From positions 31,262,914 through 31,326,913 of the forward strand of contig OY747711.1 of NCBI GenBank assembly GCA_963556495.2: 64,000 bases of DNA, read 5' to 3'. The DNA is from Valencia hispanica (Eukaryota; Chordata; Actinopteri; Cyprinodontiformes; Valenciidae). Shown here piece after piece: positions 1-10,347 of this stretch. The stretch's first letter is position 1. Every line of letters starts with the position of its first letter. Made by a program: the position numbers and the translations under genes. The notes beneath the pieces were generated by a model. The model made no database searches. It saw only the letters and a list, made by a program, of their open reading frames with translations, and was not told where the DNA came from.

Positions 1-555
1 TGTTTCTATGGTTTTCGATAATGCTAGAAGCAAGAACTCTAGATCAAGTCAGACAATCAGAAGAAATTGTACTGTAATGCACTGATATATTCATAGTTTT
101 ATTTCTGTCTAGGTGACACACTTATCACTTTCATTTTGGCCAAGATATTGCTCTCTGGATGTGTGTAATTTTCTCTGCAAGCCTTCACTTTTTGTATATC
201 TCATCATCATCCTGTGCCCTTTGATATTATGACTTTAGAGTGTGATATGAAAGGTGGTTTTGTGTGTAGCTCATATGTTGCGTAAGCTGAGAAGTTGTTT
301 TTTTTTAGCAATTTCTCCCTGATGTGTTGCTACAAATTATTTCTGTCAAATATTGCTGGGTGAAATGTGACTCAGAGATACTGAGTTGTTATTTTTGCTG
401 CTCCCTACAGTGTAATTGATCACCTTAGGTGGCAGTCGACTGACCTGCCAAACTTTCCCACCAAGCTTTGCTGCAGGGCCAAAAAATGTGCATCACCATG
501 CATGCAAATGTTTAGATATTACATTTTGTTTGGATCTTTACGTCAACTTTCAACT
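1..555. other. No supported feature
   Basis: AT-rich unique-looking sequence. The open frame that starts near 416 has no recognisable protein character and runs into the transposon end that follows. Confidence 0.5.
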
Positions 556-835
556 ATTGGATTGTCTGAATAGGGGCACATTCCAGGGTGGCCTTTTATT
601 GTGGGCAGTATAAGGTACACCTGTGCACTAATCATCTTGATGTGGCACACCTGTGAGGTGGGATGGATTATCTCAGCAAAGCAGAAGTGCTCACTATCAC
701 ACATTTAGACTGATTTGTGAACAATGTTTGAGAGAAATGGTAATATTGTGTATCTGGAATGAATTTTAGATCTTTAAGTCCATCTTATGAAAAATGGGAG
801 CAGAAAAAAAGGTGTTGCGTTTATATTTTTGTTGA

Positions 836-838
<3 letters not shown>
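556..838. mobile_element. Mariner/Tc1-type transposon end (non-autonomous or truncated)
   Basis: The stretch ends in the terminal repeat at 811-838, which reads GTTGAGTG at its outer end and is followed by TA. The preceding sequence (the cacacctgtgaggtggg block near 644-662 and the tttgagagaaatgg block near 726-739) matches a terminal region I know from a widespread animal mariner-like family. No transposase is visible. The left boundary is approximate, and the opposite terminus was not found. Confidence 0.6.

Positions 839-870
<32 letters not shown>
839..870. repeat. TA dinucleotide microsatellite
   Basis: About 14 uninterrupted TA units followed by TGTA. It lies exactly between two outward-facing copies of the same terminal repeat, so it probably grew from TA target-site bases. 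Confidence 0.9.
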
Positions 871-873
<3 letters not shown>

Positions 874-965
874 TCAACAAAAATATTAACGCAACACCTT
901 TCTCAAAATAAACCACAGCTTGATAATGAAAACTGATCATATGATGAAAAATCTTTCAAGGCAAA
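871..965. mobile_element. Second mariner/Tc1-type terminus, inverted relative to the first
   Basis: CACTCAACAAAAATATTAAC at 871-890, continuing to 898, is the reverse complement of 811-838 with few differences. The sequence after 900 no longer resembles the first copy, so the element is truncated or internally different. The right boundary is approximate. Confidence 0.55.
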
Positions 966-1140
966 TGACTGAATAAAAGTCACTTAACTGTAATGCAACC
1001 GTTGAAAACAGGTAATTCATAAATCTGTGTAAAATTTACATTCTCAAAGAAAGTCCACGCGCACATCTGTACCAAAAATCTTGGGCAGGTGCTGAGTCGG
1101 AAACATAGATAAGAATGAAAAAGTTTTTTTTTTAAAACAA

Positions 1141-1614
1141 CTCGCCCTCCGCATGACTCCAATATGCAGTTCATTTATTTGCAGCAGGAAAGCAGTTGTA
1201 ACATTTCAAGCAAGAAAGCTCTTCGTCAGACTTGCGTATACAGAAAGCATCTGTGATGCAGGTCACATGATGGCTTGTGTACCAGGAGACAAACAGTGTC
1301 AACTAGCACAGACAATCCAATGCAGGACACAAAAGTATTATAAAGTGGTGGAAAAAAAAATCTAATACTAATAATGATAGAGTCCTAATACTACTAGTAT
1401 CAGGACTCTTTATCATTATTAGTATTAGATATTTTCTTTCCTTGTTTTTTCCAGCACTTAGTACAAGCCATAACATGACCTACATCACACAATATTTAAG
1501 ATGGTATCAATCTGTATACTCATGTCTGACGAAGAGCTTTCTTGCTTGAAATGTTACAACTGCTTTCCTGCAGCAAATAAATCAACTGCATATTGGAGTC
1601 ATGCAGTGTGCGAG
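1141..1614. repeat. Foldback (snap-back) element with a nested inner hairpin
   Basis: Left arm 1141-1231 and right arm 1522-1614 are inverted copies of each other (the core CTGACGAAGAGCTTTCTTGC occurs in the right arm, its complement in the left). Inside, 1361-1429 is a second near-perfect palindrome of 69 nt centred on ACTAGT at about 1395, and the short flanks of that palindrome also pair. No coding frame is supported. It may be two inverted SINE-like copies or a foldback transposon. Confidence 0.75.
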
Positions 1615-2178
1615 ATGTTTTTTGACTTTTTCACTAAAACTGAGATCCTGCAGTGAGCTACATCGAATTGAACATACTAGAAAACATCTGGCAAATCACA
1701 TAAACAGAGCAACTGTCAAACCATAATGGACAAACAGAACCAGACTTGTTCTTTTACAGTGTAAAACCTTTGCACAGCAATAGGAACAGAACCCCTCATT
1801 GCGCAAACGAAGGTTTCCAGAAAGGAAGCAGTCAGTTTTTGGGATACTCAACTTGGAAGATGTGGTACAAAGAAAAAGCAACAGCCAGGGCAAGGAAGAT
1901 GTCCATACTGCCTTCATCAAGGAGTATCTCTTTACAATCCATCTTCACTCTGATGGTACTACTCTGCTGTGGGTTTTTGTCGCTGCACTTTCTCAGGACA
2001 ATAGTTGTGGTGTTGGAAACACTGGATCCTGTAAAATATAATCATAAAAAAGCCCTTAAGACTCCTTAGTCAGATAAAATGAATAAGTTAAATCAAAGTT
2101 AAAAATATTTCCCATTTAGAGACGTTCAGTATGAAAAATATAACGATGCACAATATAAAAAGCATCATGTTTTTTTTG
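1615..2178. other. No supported feature
   Basis: The two overlapping open frames near 1746-2069 show no protein-family motif and lack a splice context that I can defend. Confidence 0.45.
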
Positions 2179-2186
2179 CTATTTCA

Positions 2187-2585
2187 TAGGGATGCACGAT
2201 ATATCGGTATCAACATCGGTATCGGCCGATGTTAGGCGTTTTTTAACATATCAGCATCGGTCCGATAAGTAACAGAGGGCCGATATTAACAACCAATGTT
2301 TATTAATTTCCGTCTTTTTGACATTTCTGTCTGTCTTTCGGGGGGGTGTTATCCATGTGGTGTTTGTTTGGTCATGTGACAGCAATAGTGATGCGGCGCA
2401 GGAATGTGGGGGTGTTTAACTCGAGCAGAGAAGCAATGTAGTTGATGTGGTTGATTTTCCACGGTGTCGAAAGTGTAGGGAAATATACCGTATACCATAT
2501 CGTTGCATATCGGTTATTGGCCATAACAGCGGGATCAATATCGGACATCGGTATCGGCCCAAATTTTCATGTCGGTGCATCCCTA
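2187..2585. mobile_element. Non-autonomous hAT transposon with perfect 8-bp target duplication
   Basis: The element begins TAGGGATGCAC and ends GTGCATCCCTA, an 11-bp perfect terminal inverted repeat. It is flanked by identical 8-mers CTATTTCA at 2179-2186 and 2586-2593. Repeated CGGTATCGG/TATCGG motifs lie just inside both ends, as in the subterminal repeats of hAT elements. At 399 bp it has no transposase. The family assignment rests on the 8-bp duplication and the TAGGGATGCAC-type end. Confidence 0.93.
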
Positions 2586-2593
2586 CTATTTCA

Positions 2594-3423
2594 CCCTTTT
2601 ACTTATTTGAATTACATAGAGCTGAGATTGAAATAATACCTCCCAAAAATTACAGAATGTGGGACAAAACACTTTACCTTGTCAATGACAAATAGCTGCT
2701 GTGGGTCCTCTTTGAAGACTGAAGGTATTAAGAGTACTGCAGCATTGACAATCGGACCTTAAAACAATATACAGAGGAATCTTAAAGAAAAATACCAGGG
2801 TCTCAAATAACATGCAATTGAGCATGGTAAACTAAAATGCAGACAAGACAACATATGCCTTACATCTATCCAATGTATTCTGCTTATCCAAGATTGGGTC
2901 AATACAGGAGGAGGAGACCCAAACAACTCTCTTCCCATTAACACTCTCTACACACTCTCGTAAAGTTCCAAGGGCTTTTCAGGCCAAGAGAAACAAATAG
3001 CCCCTTCAACAAGTTTTTGGTCTTACCCCAGAGAGACCTGCCTGCATAACTTTCAAAGCAAGGGATTCGGGGGGCATTTTAACCAGATGCCCATACTACC
3101 TCAGTGAATTTCCGTCAATGTGGAGGAGTGGCAGCTCTACTCTGAGCTCCTCCCAGATCACAAAGCTCTTCACATGATCACTGAAAAGCGAATGGTCATC
3201 AAAAACTCCACAGAATTAGCACAAAAAGTGAAGAAATCTTTCATTTTCCTTTATTGTAATACTGTATCTTGCAATTAATATTATACAGTTGGAAAGCATA
3301 TTTATTTCGCCTTTGATGGAGGCCAATTAAGGAGCAAAATGAATCTGTAAGTTGTGCAGCAGAGTTGTGAATGTGGATTGTACTCATTAAAAGCTAAGAA
3401 ATAATCAACCACAGATTTCCTTA
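2594..3423. other. No supported feature
   Basis: Unique-looking sequence with no coding frame or repeat that I recognise. Confidence 0.45.
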
Positions 3424-3712
3424 CTTGGCTCAGGAGGTAGGAGCTCACACCGCTTCGAACCCCAGCTCTGTCCATCTCGGTCGTTGTGTCCTTGGACAAG
3501 ACACTTTTCCCACCTTGCCTACTGGCAGTGGTCAGAGGGCCCAGTGACACCAGTGTTCTGCAGCCTTGCTTCTGTCAGTGTGCTCCAGGGCAGCTGTGGC
3601 TACAATGTAACTTGCCATCATCAGTAGGTGAAATGGTGAATGACAGAATGTAGTGTGAAGTGCTCTGGGGTCTTCGAGACTAGATAAAGGGCTATACAAA
3701 TACAGGTTGTTT
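3424..3712 (+). mobile_element. tRNA-derived SINE
   Basis: A tRNA-like head carries a box A-like stretch (ggctcaggaggtaggagc, 3428-3445) and a box B-like stretch (cttcgaacccc, about 3452-3462). The body (ccttggacaagacacttttcccacc and the following tctgtcagtgtgctcc block) matches a SINE family abundant in teleosts, and the copy ends with ctatacaaatacagg. It would be made by RNA polymerase III and moved by LINE machinery. Confidence 0.8.
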
Positions 3713-6700
3713 ACAATTGTGCTAGGTTTACATGTGTAGAGCTTTAACATACACTTAACGTGTGTGCTGAAGTACTGTATTTCAGCCGTGAATAAGTTTT
3801 ATAACAAGTGTAGATGCTTCTGAAAAGAAGGTTTAAAAAAGGGTTGCTTGCCAGCGTACCTTGAAACGTCTGCACCTGACCAGATGCTGCTGGTGTGAGC
3901 AGTTTAACAGAAAAGAAAAAGGGTGTATTTTCTGATGCATGTTTAATGCCACCAATGTGGGTTGCTTTTAAGGCAGAGCCTAGTCAACTTACAGAGGAAA
4001 CAAATCTTTTGTCGTTTGTATCCAAGATCTCATTCTTTCGGTCAGGACTAAAGTGAGGGTTAGAAGATGGACTGACTAGTAAATCAAAGCCTTTGCTCTT
4101 CAGCTAGGTCTTTACTTATAGTAATAGGCAATATTAAACATGAAGCACTGCTATTATGCACTTAAATGCTTTTTGCAAGCATGTTGGTAGGTTTTGTTGT
4201 GGAAAAAATATCAATGTAAACCATCTTGCCATGATCTGTGTGTGGTTTCACTCCTCAGATTTTCTGAAGTTTATTGCCATACTTCAGAACACCTATGGTG
4301 CTTTTTTGCTAACCAGAAGATAGATAGTTGTGAGGCAGGATCTAATGACATCGCATTGCATGAGTTTATAGTGGAAGGATGCTGTTGCTGGCATTGTGAT
4401 GTGTATAAAGAAATAGCTTAGTCTCTATTGCTGTTCTTGCAGAACTCATGGCAGAAGATTATTGGAACAAATATAAATAGACTGACTAAAAAAAATTTGC
4501 ATTTTGGTGATACATTTTTTCCCCACATTAAAGCACAAAAAATAATGTCAGCTCAATGTTGTACTGAATAAGCACCAGGATCTAAGTAGAAAAATATCCG
4601 AATGGGCCCACCTCATCATAAAGCAGCACAGTATTAGGCTTACCATTCAAACTTGTCTACTTTATCCCTCTAGCTCTACCTGCTGCCACTCAGCATTTTA
4701 GATACATACAGAATAAAAGCTTGTTAGTCAGTGATAGCCAGATGGTATGTGAGTTGATCTCAGAAAGAACTAAAAACATTTTGAGAGAAAGAGAGCCTCT
4801 TTGAACAACAAGCAACAAAACTATGCAAAATAAGAAATGTTTTAAAACCACCCAACTATGACCGACAATACAACCTATGTCATGAGGAATATAATATCTA
4901 TAATAGTAGGAAAATGTGTTGTGACATCTTGACGGATAAACAAGTTTATCAGCCATCAATGGGACTGATTCAATGAGTACACACATTTTTAAATTTGTAA
5001 CCAAAAAATTATTAACCTCTTTGCAAGTTTCATAAAATAATGCCAAAGGTTAACAAAAATAAGGTGAATGATTATGCAGAATAGTGAGGTTTTTTTTTAC
5101 AAATTGAAGTGGAGCTTTTTGAAAATAAAGAGAAGAAAACTAGATGTACATTCTATTACAGGCAACGAATTTCCCAAATAATATTATCAAATGTTGTACA
5201 ATGACATGACAATATTTGTGAAATGGTGTTAATTGTTGTCATTCATAAATTAGCTATGTGATGCTTATCACTACATTTACTTTTTACAAGAAAACATTTT
5301 CCTTAAGCTTTGTTGGAAAACTGCATTTTCTATTTAAATAGGTTATCTTTTTGTGTTAAAAGATAAAAAAGTCAAGTCTTTATAATGTTTTTTGGAGCTT
5401 TAAATATCTACTATACTGCCTAATCTCTAAAATCAAAGAAGAAAGTGACTCTTTCTACCCTGGGATAGGACTATTCTGTTCACAATGCCACAGTTTATGA
5501 TGATGTTCCAGAAAAGTTATTTTAAATTACTTGTACACAAGCAGGTCTTCTGGATTCATGCAGTGCTTGATGAAGGTGCCATCATCCTCAATGAAAGGAA
5601 TAATTATCGCTACAACACATACATAACCCTTTTATTAGATTAAAACCCACTTTAATAGACTTATATCAAGAGAGGGAGCAGTGGCTTAATGTAATTGGTT
5701 ACAAGGCAACATGTGGAGAAAAGCTTCAGTGAAAATATTCAGCAGACTTATAAGCCTTGCTCTATCTCAGTCCCCCCTCCATCTTCTCCTGAAGCTTTAT
5801 TTGACCACTTTTATCACTCCTCTCCTGTGATCTCACAAGTATGTCATATAAATGGCTGCCGCGTTCTGTTTTTTTTTTTCAATCCATAATACATAGGGTA
5901 TCTAAATCCTGCTGGTGCGTGCAGGAAACAGAAAGAGAGGCAGAGAGAGAGAGTGAGAAGGCAGCTTGCTAATGGCATGAGGCATAAAGGCTCAGAACAA
6001 AGTGGTAGAAATACATACACATAAGCCATGAAGAGCCAAAGAGGCCACGCACTGTGGTCTGCTGGTTTGAGAATTGGCGGCTTAAAAAAATGCTTTAGAC
6101 AGACTTTGATCTCCTTATGCTTGAGAAATATTTAGGATCAGCTGGCCAAGTATTGCCTCATACTCACCTGACTGCAAGGTCACCCAAAGCTACATTATAA
6201 TTCAGTTCCCTGGAGGGAACAAACTGATCTCCAGTGTAACCTTTATCTATTTTTATCCAACAACAGGTCTCCTCTTTGTTTTACTGGAGATTTAGCCTGT
6301 CAACAACATCTCCAGTGCTCTCACTCATTCATTTCTACTGCACATCCTTGAGCCTGTTTCATTAACAGGCATAGTGCAATGTATATGATGAAAATCTACA
6401 GCGGGATGAATATGTTAGATCTAGCATTTACAACCCCTGCAGATTGTATTTAACAGAGATTTATAGTTTGCAGCTGGTGAATGTCATAAGTAGTGAAGCA
6501 CTTAAAACTGGGCTCAATACCTTCACCACAAACCTGGTGGCTTCCTAGTTTTTAATACTTTAATACGGTTTTCTGGTAAGAGCAAATGACAAGATCTATT
6601 TTTTTTTATATTTTGTAACATATTTGTTAAAGCACTACATGGATTTAACAAAAAAAGATATATGAAAAAGTCATAAAATTCTAGATTTTAAGGAAAAAAA

Positions 6701-6920
6701 AAATTCCAATTAAAAACATGTTCCAGCTTCTGTAGTTCCTAAATGGACCACTTGAGGCAGGCTTTAGAGGGAATACAATTCCAACAGATATGTATACTTT
6801 GGTAGTACCAGATGGATCCCACTTTCCCTGCAGAACTGCCTTAATTTCTTGTAGCTTGAATTCAACAAGTTTTCAGAACAAACAATTTGTTTGATTTAGG
6901 TTATTTTGTACTATTTTAGG
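3713..6920. other. Unique AT-rich sequence, no supported gene
   Basis: The longest open frame (minus strand, 4690-5046) has no motif that I recognise. Pyrimidine and poly-A/T runs occur but no defined element. Confidence 0.45.
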
Positions 6921-8036
6921 GCAAGCCAAGGCAATTTTATTTGTATAGCACACTTTCAACAACAAGGTAATTCAAGGTGCTTTACATGATTAAGGGGTAA
7001 AATTAAAACAGTAAAACGTAGACAACCTATATAAAGTAAAAACAGCAATATAGCAAGAAGCACACACAAAATGTATGATACATGAAAACATTATTCAAAG
7101 GCAGCTCTAAACAGTTTTTTAGTTGAGATTTAAAAGATCTCAGTGTTTCAGCAGCTTTGCAGTTTTCTGGAAGTTTGTTCCAGATTAGGGGAGCATAGAA
7201 ACTGAAAGCTGCTTCTCCATGTTTGGTTCTAATTCTGGGGATGTTGAGTAGACTAGAATTAGAGGACCTGAGTGTTCTAGTGGGTTAGTAACAGTAGATC
7301 TTCAATATACTTTGATGCTAAGCCATTCAGTGATTTATAAACAAGTAAAAGTATTTTGAACTATATTCTCTGAGCTACAGGGAGACAGTATAGGGAATTT
7401 AGAATTGGGGTGATGTGCTCTACTTTCCTGGTTCTAGTGAGCACACGAGCAGCAGCGTTCTGAATCAGCTGCAGCTGTATAATTGACTTTTTAGGCAGAC
7501 CTGTGAGAACCCTGTTGCAGTAATCAATCTGACTAAAGTTAAACACATGGATGAGTTTTTCAAGGTCCTGTTGTGACATCAGTCCTTTACTCCTAGGAAT
7601 GTTCTTCAGGTGATAGAAGGCTGACCTTTTTATTGCCTTTATGTGACCCTGGAGGTTCAGGTCTGAGTCTATTACTACACCTAGATTTCGGGCCTGATCA
7701 GTAGTTTCTAGCTGTATTAACTGAAGCTGTATGCTGACTGTTGATCATTCCTCTTTAGGTCCAAAAGTAATTACTTCTGTTTTGTTTCTGTTCAGCTGGA
7801 GAAAGTTATGGCACATCCGTCCGTTGATTTGCTCGATGCATTTACTTAGGGTTTGGATGGGTTCAAAGTCACCTGGTGACATCGTAATGTAGAGCTGAGT
7901 ATCATCTGCATAGTTATGGTAGTTAATCTTATTGGTTGTTATAATCTGGGCTAGTGGGAGCATGTAGATATTAAATAAGAGGGGCCCCAAGATGGAGCCC
8001 TGGGGCAGTCCACGTTACCCACAGGGTAACTCATTT
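6921..8036 (-). mobile_element. 5'-truncated L2-type LINE
   Basis: The right-to-left reading contains reverse-transcriptase segments and ends in the tail region at 6921-6990, whose aaggcaattttatttgtatagc block also occurs at 37310-37420. L2 elements replicate by target-primed reverse transcription. The copy is cut off on its 5' side at about 8036. Confidence 0.8.
7361..8010 (-). pseudogene. L2-type reverse transcriptase remnant
   Basis: Two pieces remain. The upstream piece (7745-8010) reads [13 protein letters not shown] followed by the catalytic YADDTQLY box, with NKTEVITFG further on. The downstream piece (7361-7579) reads FSQIDYCNRVLTGLP and NAAARVLTRT, the usual C-terminal segment of fish L2 polymerases. 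A frame break separates them and the upstream fingers and endonuclease are missing, so the copy is dead. The YADD residues themselves are intact. Confidence 0.82.
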
Positions 8037-8318
8037 CGGTTGTCTCCATTTGTATTGGTAATTTACAATCAAGATGTACAATTAAACAGATTTTTGATGA
8101 TATTGTGATCAAAATGCACACAAGTACCAGCCAGTGTAGATTGTCAGTCATCCAGGATATGGTAGTCTTGAGTGTTAAAACAATAAAGGTAACTGGACTT
8201 TTCTTGTTATCTTGAAGATGTTTCACCTCTCAGCCAAAAGGGGATGGGACATTTAATCAAAACACCTCAGAATTGCTGGGGGAGCTTCAGGATTGTAAGT
8301 GCCGACAACCCTCTAAGG

Positions 8319-8559
8319 CAGGGATGTCAAACGCATTTAGTTTTCGGGCCAAATCCAGATCTTGGAAGTCCTAAAAAGGGCTGGTTGCTGCAAAATCTAT
8401 TGATAATAATTATTACCCATTAACAAATTGTAAAAAAAAAAAAAAATCTAGCCTCTAGAGGCCCTCCACACTCTAGAGGGCCCCATTAAACAGTTATGGC
8501 GGGCCGGATTTGGCCCGCGGGCCGGATTTGGCCCACGGGCCTTGAGTTTGACACATGTG
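8319..8559. mobile_element. Short non-autonomous hAT (Charlie-like) transposon
   Basis: It starts CAGGGATGTCAAAC and ends GTTTGACACATGTG, an imperfect terminal inverted repeat. It is flanked by identical 8-mers CTCTAAGG at 8311-8318 and 8560-8567. The 241-bp interior has the GGGCCGGATTTGGCCC repeats typical of this group and no coding frame. Confidence 0.92.
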
Positions 8560-8826
8560 CTCTAAGGCAACTGAATAGAGGGTAGATCCAGGGTGTCATG
8601 TAACTCTGACAGTCTCATTAGGAGTTTACAATCGCATTGTTTTTTCAGGATGTGTGGTTGAGATGACGATGGACCCAGACGCAGACGTCGATTAAAGTAG
8701 TAAGGACGAGGATTTATTGGAGGACAAGGCAGGAATGATCGGCAGGCACGAGACACACCGGAGGACAATACACAGCATAACAACAACAATGATCTGACAG
8801 GGAAGGAGGAGACAAGACCTGGTTAA

Positions 8827-9794
8827 AGTGTAACTGAACCCCATGAAAAATAATAACCCCGCCCCCAGACAACATTTTAAAAGTTCTACAAAGTGGGCGG
8901 TGTCAGGAAGAACGGAGGGGTATGGCCTAGTGTGGAGGAAAAGCGGAGGGGGGAACGTGGGGGTGTGTTCAGGAGGACAGTGACAGCAGCTTAACCTGAC
9001 ACTGAAACATGGACAGTGACCAAAGCGACGCTGGCAGTTTTGCAACTGATCGATCTGATTGACGTTCATCTGTTTTGAATGTTAACATAGGCTAACATTA
9101 CCACTTAGAGACTGGACCCATCCTGTCTCTCTGTCCCTCAGCAGCAGCTGCGGCCTCGGGCGGCGCTGGCTCGGCGGCCTGAGCCAGCGGCTCGTGGCCG
9201 CTCGGCCCCATAAAGCCTCCCTCTATCTCCGGTGATGGCGGGGGTAAAGGGAGGCTTGGGGCCGAGCGGCTGTGAGCCGCCATTTCGAGCCGCTGGCTCA
9301 GGGCGCTGTCCGAGGCTGGCACTGCAGCTTCAGCTGAGGGAGAGAGAGACAGGATGGGTCCAGTCTCTGAATGGTAATGCTAACATACGCTAACGTTCAA
9401 AACAGTATGTTAGCTATGCTAACTAAGTGCTAATGTGATAATAATGGTAACCTGAAAAACGCAATCCAACTCCAAAGTCGCCACGGGGCGAGTGTGTCTG
9501 AGAGATGGTTTAATACCCAAACCCACGGGGCGTGTCTGTGAGACCATGGCTGCTGTGACACAGTCAATGCCTGTGACGTAGAGATGTACCGCTCTCCACC
9601 AATCACAAAATTCAAATGCAGTAGCCACCGTTCAACCCTAAGAGGGCAGTACGTTTTTAGACCAAAAAGTGCAGAATTAAACAAGTTTACACCAATATAT
9701 AAAAAAATCCCCGGAAACTGAAAGATTGCATTGGTAAATACCCGTTTATACGGTTTAGAAGCAAAAAATAGTTGTTTTGGGGTTTAGTTACTCT
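8827..9794. mobile_element. TTAA-target DNA transposon (piggyBac- or Kolobok-type, non-autonomous)
   Basis: TTAA at 8823-8826 and 9795-9798 flanks an inverted repeat: AGTGTAACTGAACCCC on the left, the complement of GGGGTTTAGTTACTCT on the right. The 968-bp body has no transposase frame. Its centre is an unusual GC-rich palindrome (9072-9403). TTAA duplication is shared by piggyBac and Kolobok families, and I cannot choose between them. Confidence 0.85.
9072..9403. repeat. Long GC-rich palindrome inside the TTAA transposon
   Basis: Left arm from 9072 (gttttgaatgttaacat) and right arm to 9403 (acgttcaaaac) pair across about 330 bp. They include the matched blocks agactggacccatcctgtctctct and its complement around 9325-9367. 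The centre near 9237 is GC-rich with repeated GCCGCTGGCTCA-type words. Confidence 0.85.
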
Positions 9795-10159
9795 TTAAAT
9801 ACACATGAGGTAGGGAGGAGGATCAGGTGAGTCAATAGGTAATCAGGGGCAAATCCAGAGGCTCTGACATCGTTTGTGGTTTCTGTTGTCCTATTAGTAT
9901 GATTGTTCCTGATTAGACCTTATAAGCCTGATACTCCCAACCAAGTTTCAGAACTGGAGAAGCCCCTTGGATGAGAGGTGAAAGAGAAGTCCAGTTGTCT
10001 TTGTCTTTTAACTCTCAGGAAAAGTTTCAATCCATCCTTAGAAAGTTAGTGACCTCTGTTCCCTATGCTCTACAGTATCTTGTGACCCCACTCATAATTT
10101 TATGATGCCTACTTCTATGTAACTGACTTGCTGTTCCTAATCTGAAACTTGTTATAATA

Positions 10160-10347
10160 CCGCGAACAGCTGACTGTGGAATGTTTAGTAATAAGGGAAT
10201 TTCATGACTGGACCTATGGACAGATTGCACCCTGTGATGGTAATAGACTGGTATTCATTGAGCTCCTGAGAGTGACACAAGTGTACAATTGAAACACCTG
10301 AGTTTATTGATTTGAAAGGATGACCAAACATCTTTGGCAGTAGTGTA
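10160..10347 (+). mobile_element. Tc1-like terminal fragment
   Basis: The block tgtggaatgtttagtaa, then catgactggacc, cattgagctcctgagagtgac, and the end tttggcagtagtgta match the non-coding 3' part and terminus of a Tc1-like element common in fish as I know it. No transposase part remains and the other end is absent. Confidence 0.55.

Larger units (their letters stand above)
8651..9869 (-). mobile_element. LTR-like sequence (minus strand) interrupted by a TTAA transposon
   Basis: Read on the minus strand it begins TGTCAGAGCC at 9869, has a TATTTAA-like stretch just where the TTAA element inserted, and carries an AATAAA signal near 8710 followed by tgggtcc before the end. This layout resembles the better-preserved solo LTR at 24501-25101. 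I see no convincing target duplication, so solo-LTR status is an inference. Confidence 0.5.
8080..10030. repeat. Unclassified repeat with inverted end-like segments, split by nested insertions
   Basis: A segment near 8160-8230 (complement of gatgagaggtgaaa and agtccagtt) reappears in opposite orientation at about 9970-10020. Between them lie a hAT (8319-8559) and an LTR-like element holding a TTAA transposon. The repeat itself resembles sequence common in fish genomes, but I cannot name the family, and the boundaries are approximate. Confidence 0.4.

Noticed and set aside
4690..5046. 118-codon minus-strand open frame
   Set aside because: No domain, no splice context, AT-rich chance frame; expected at this length in 64 kb.
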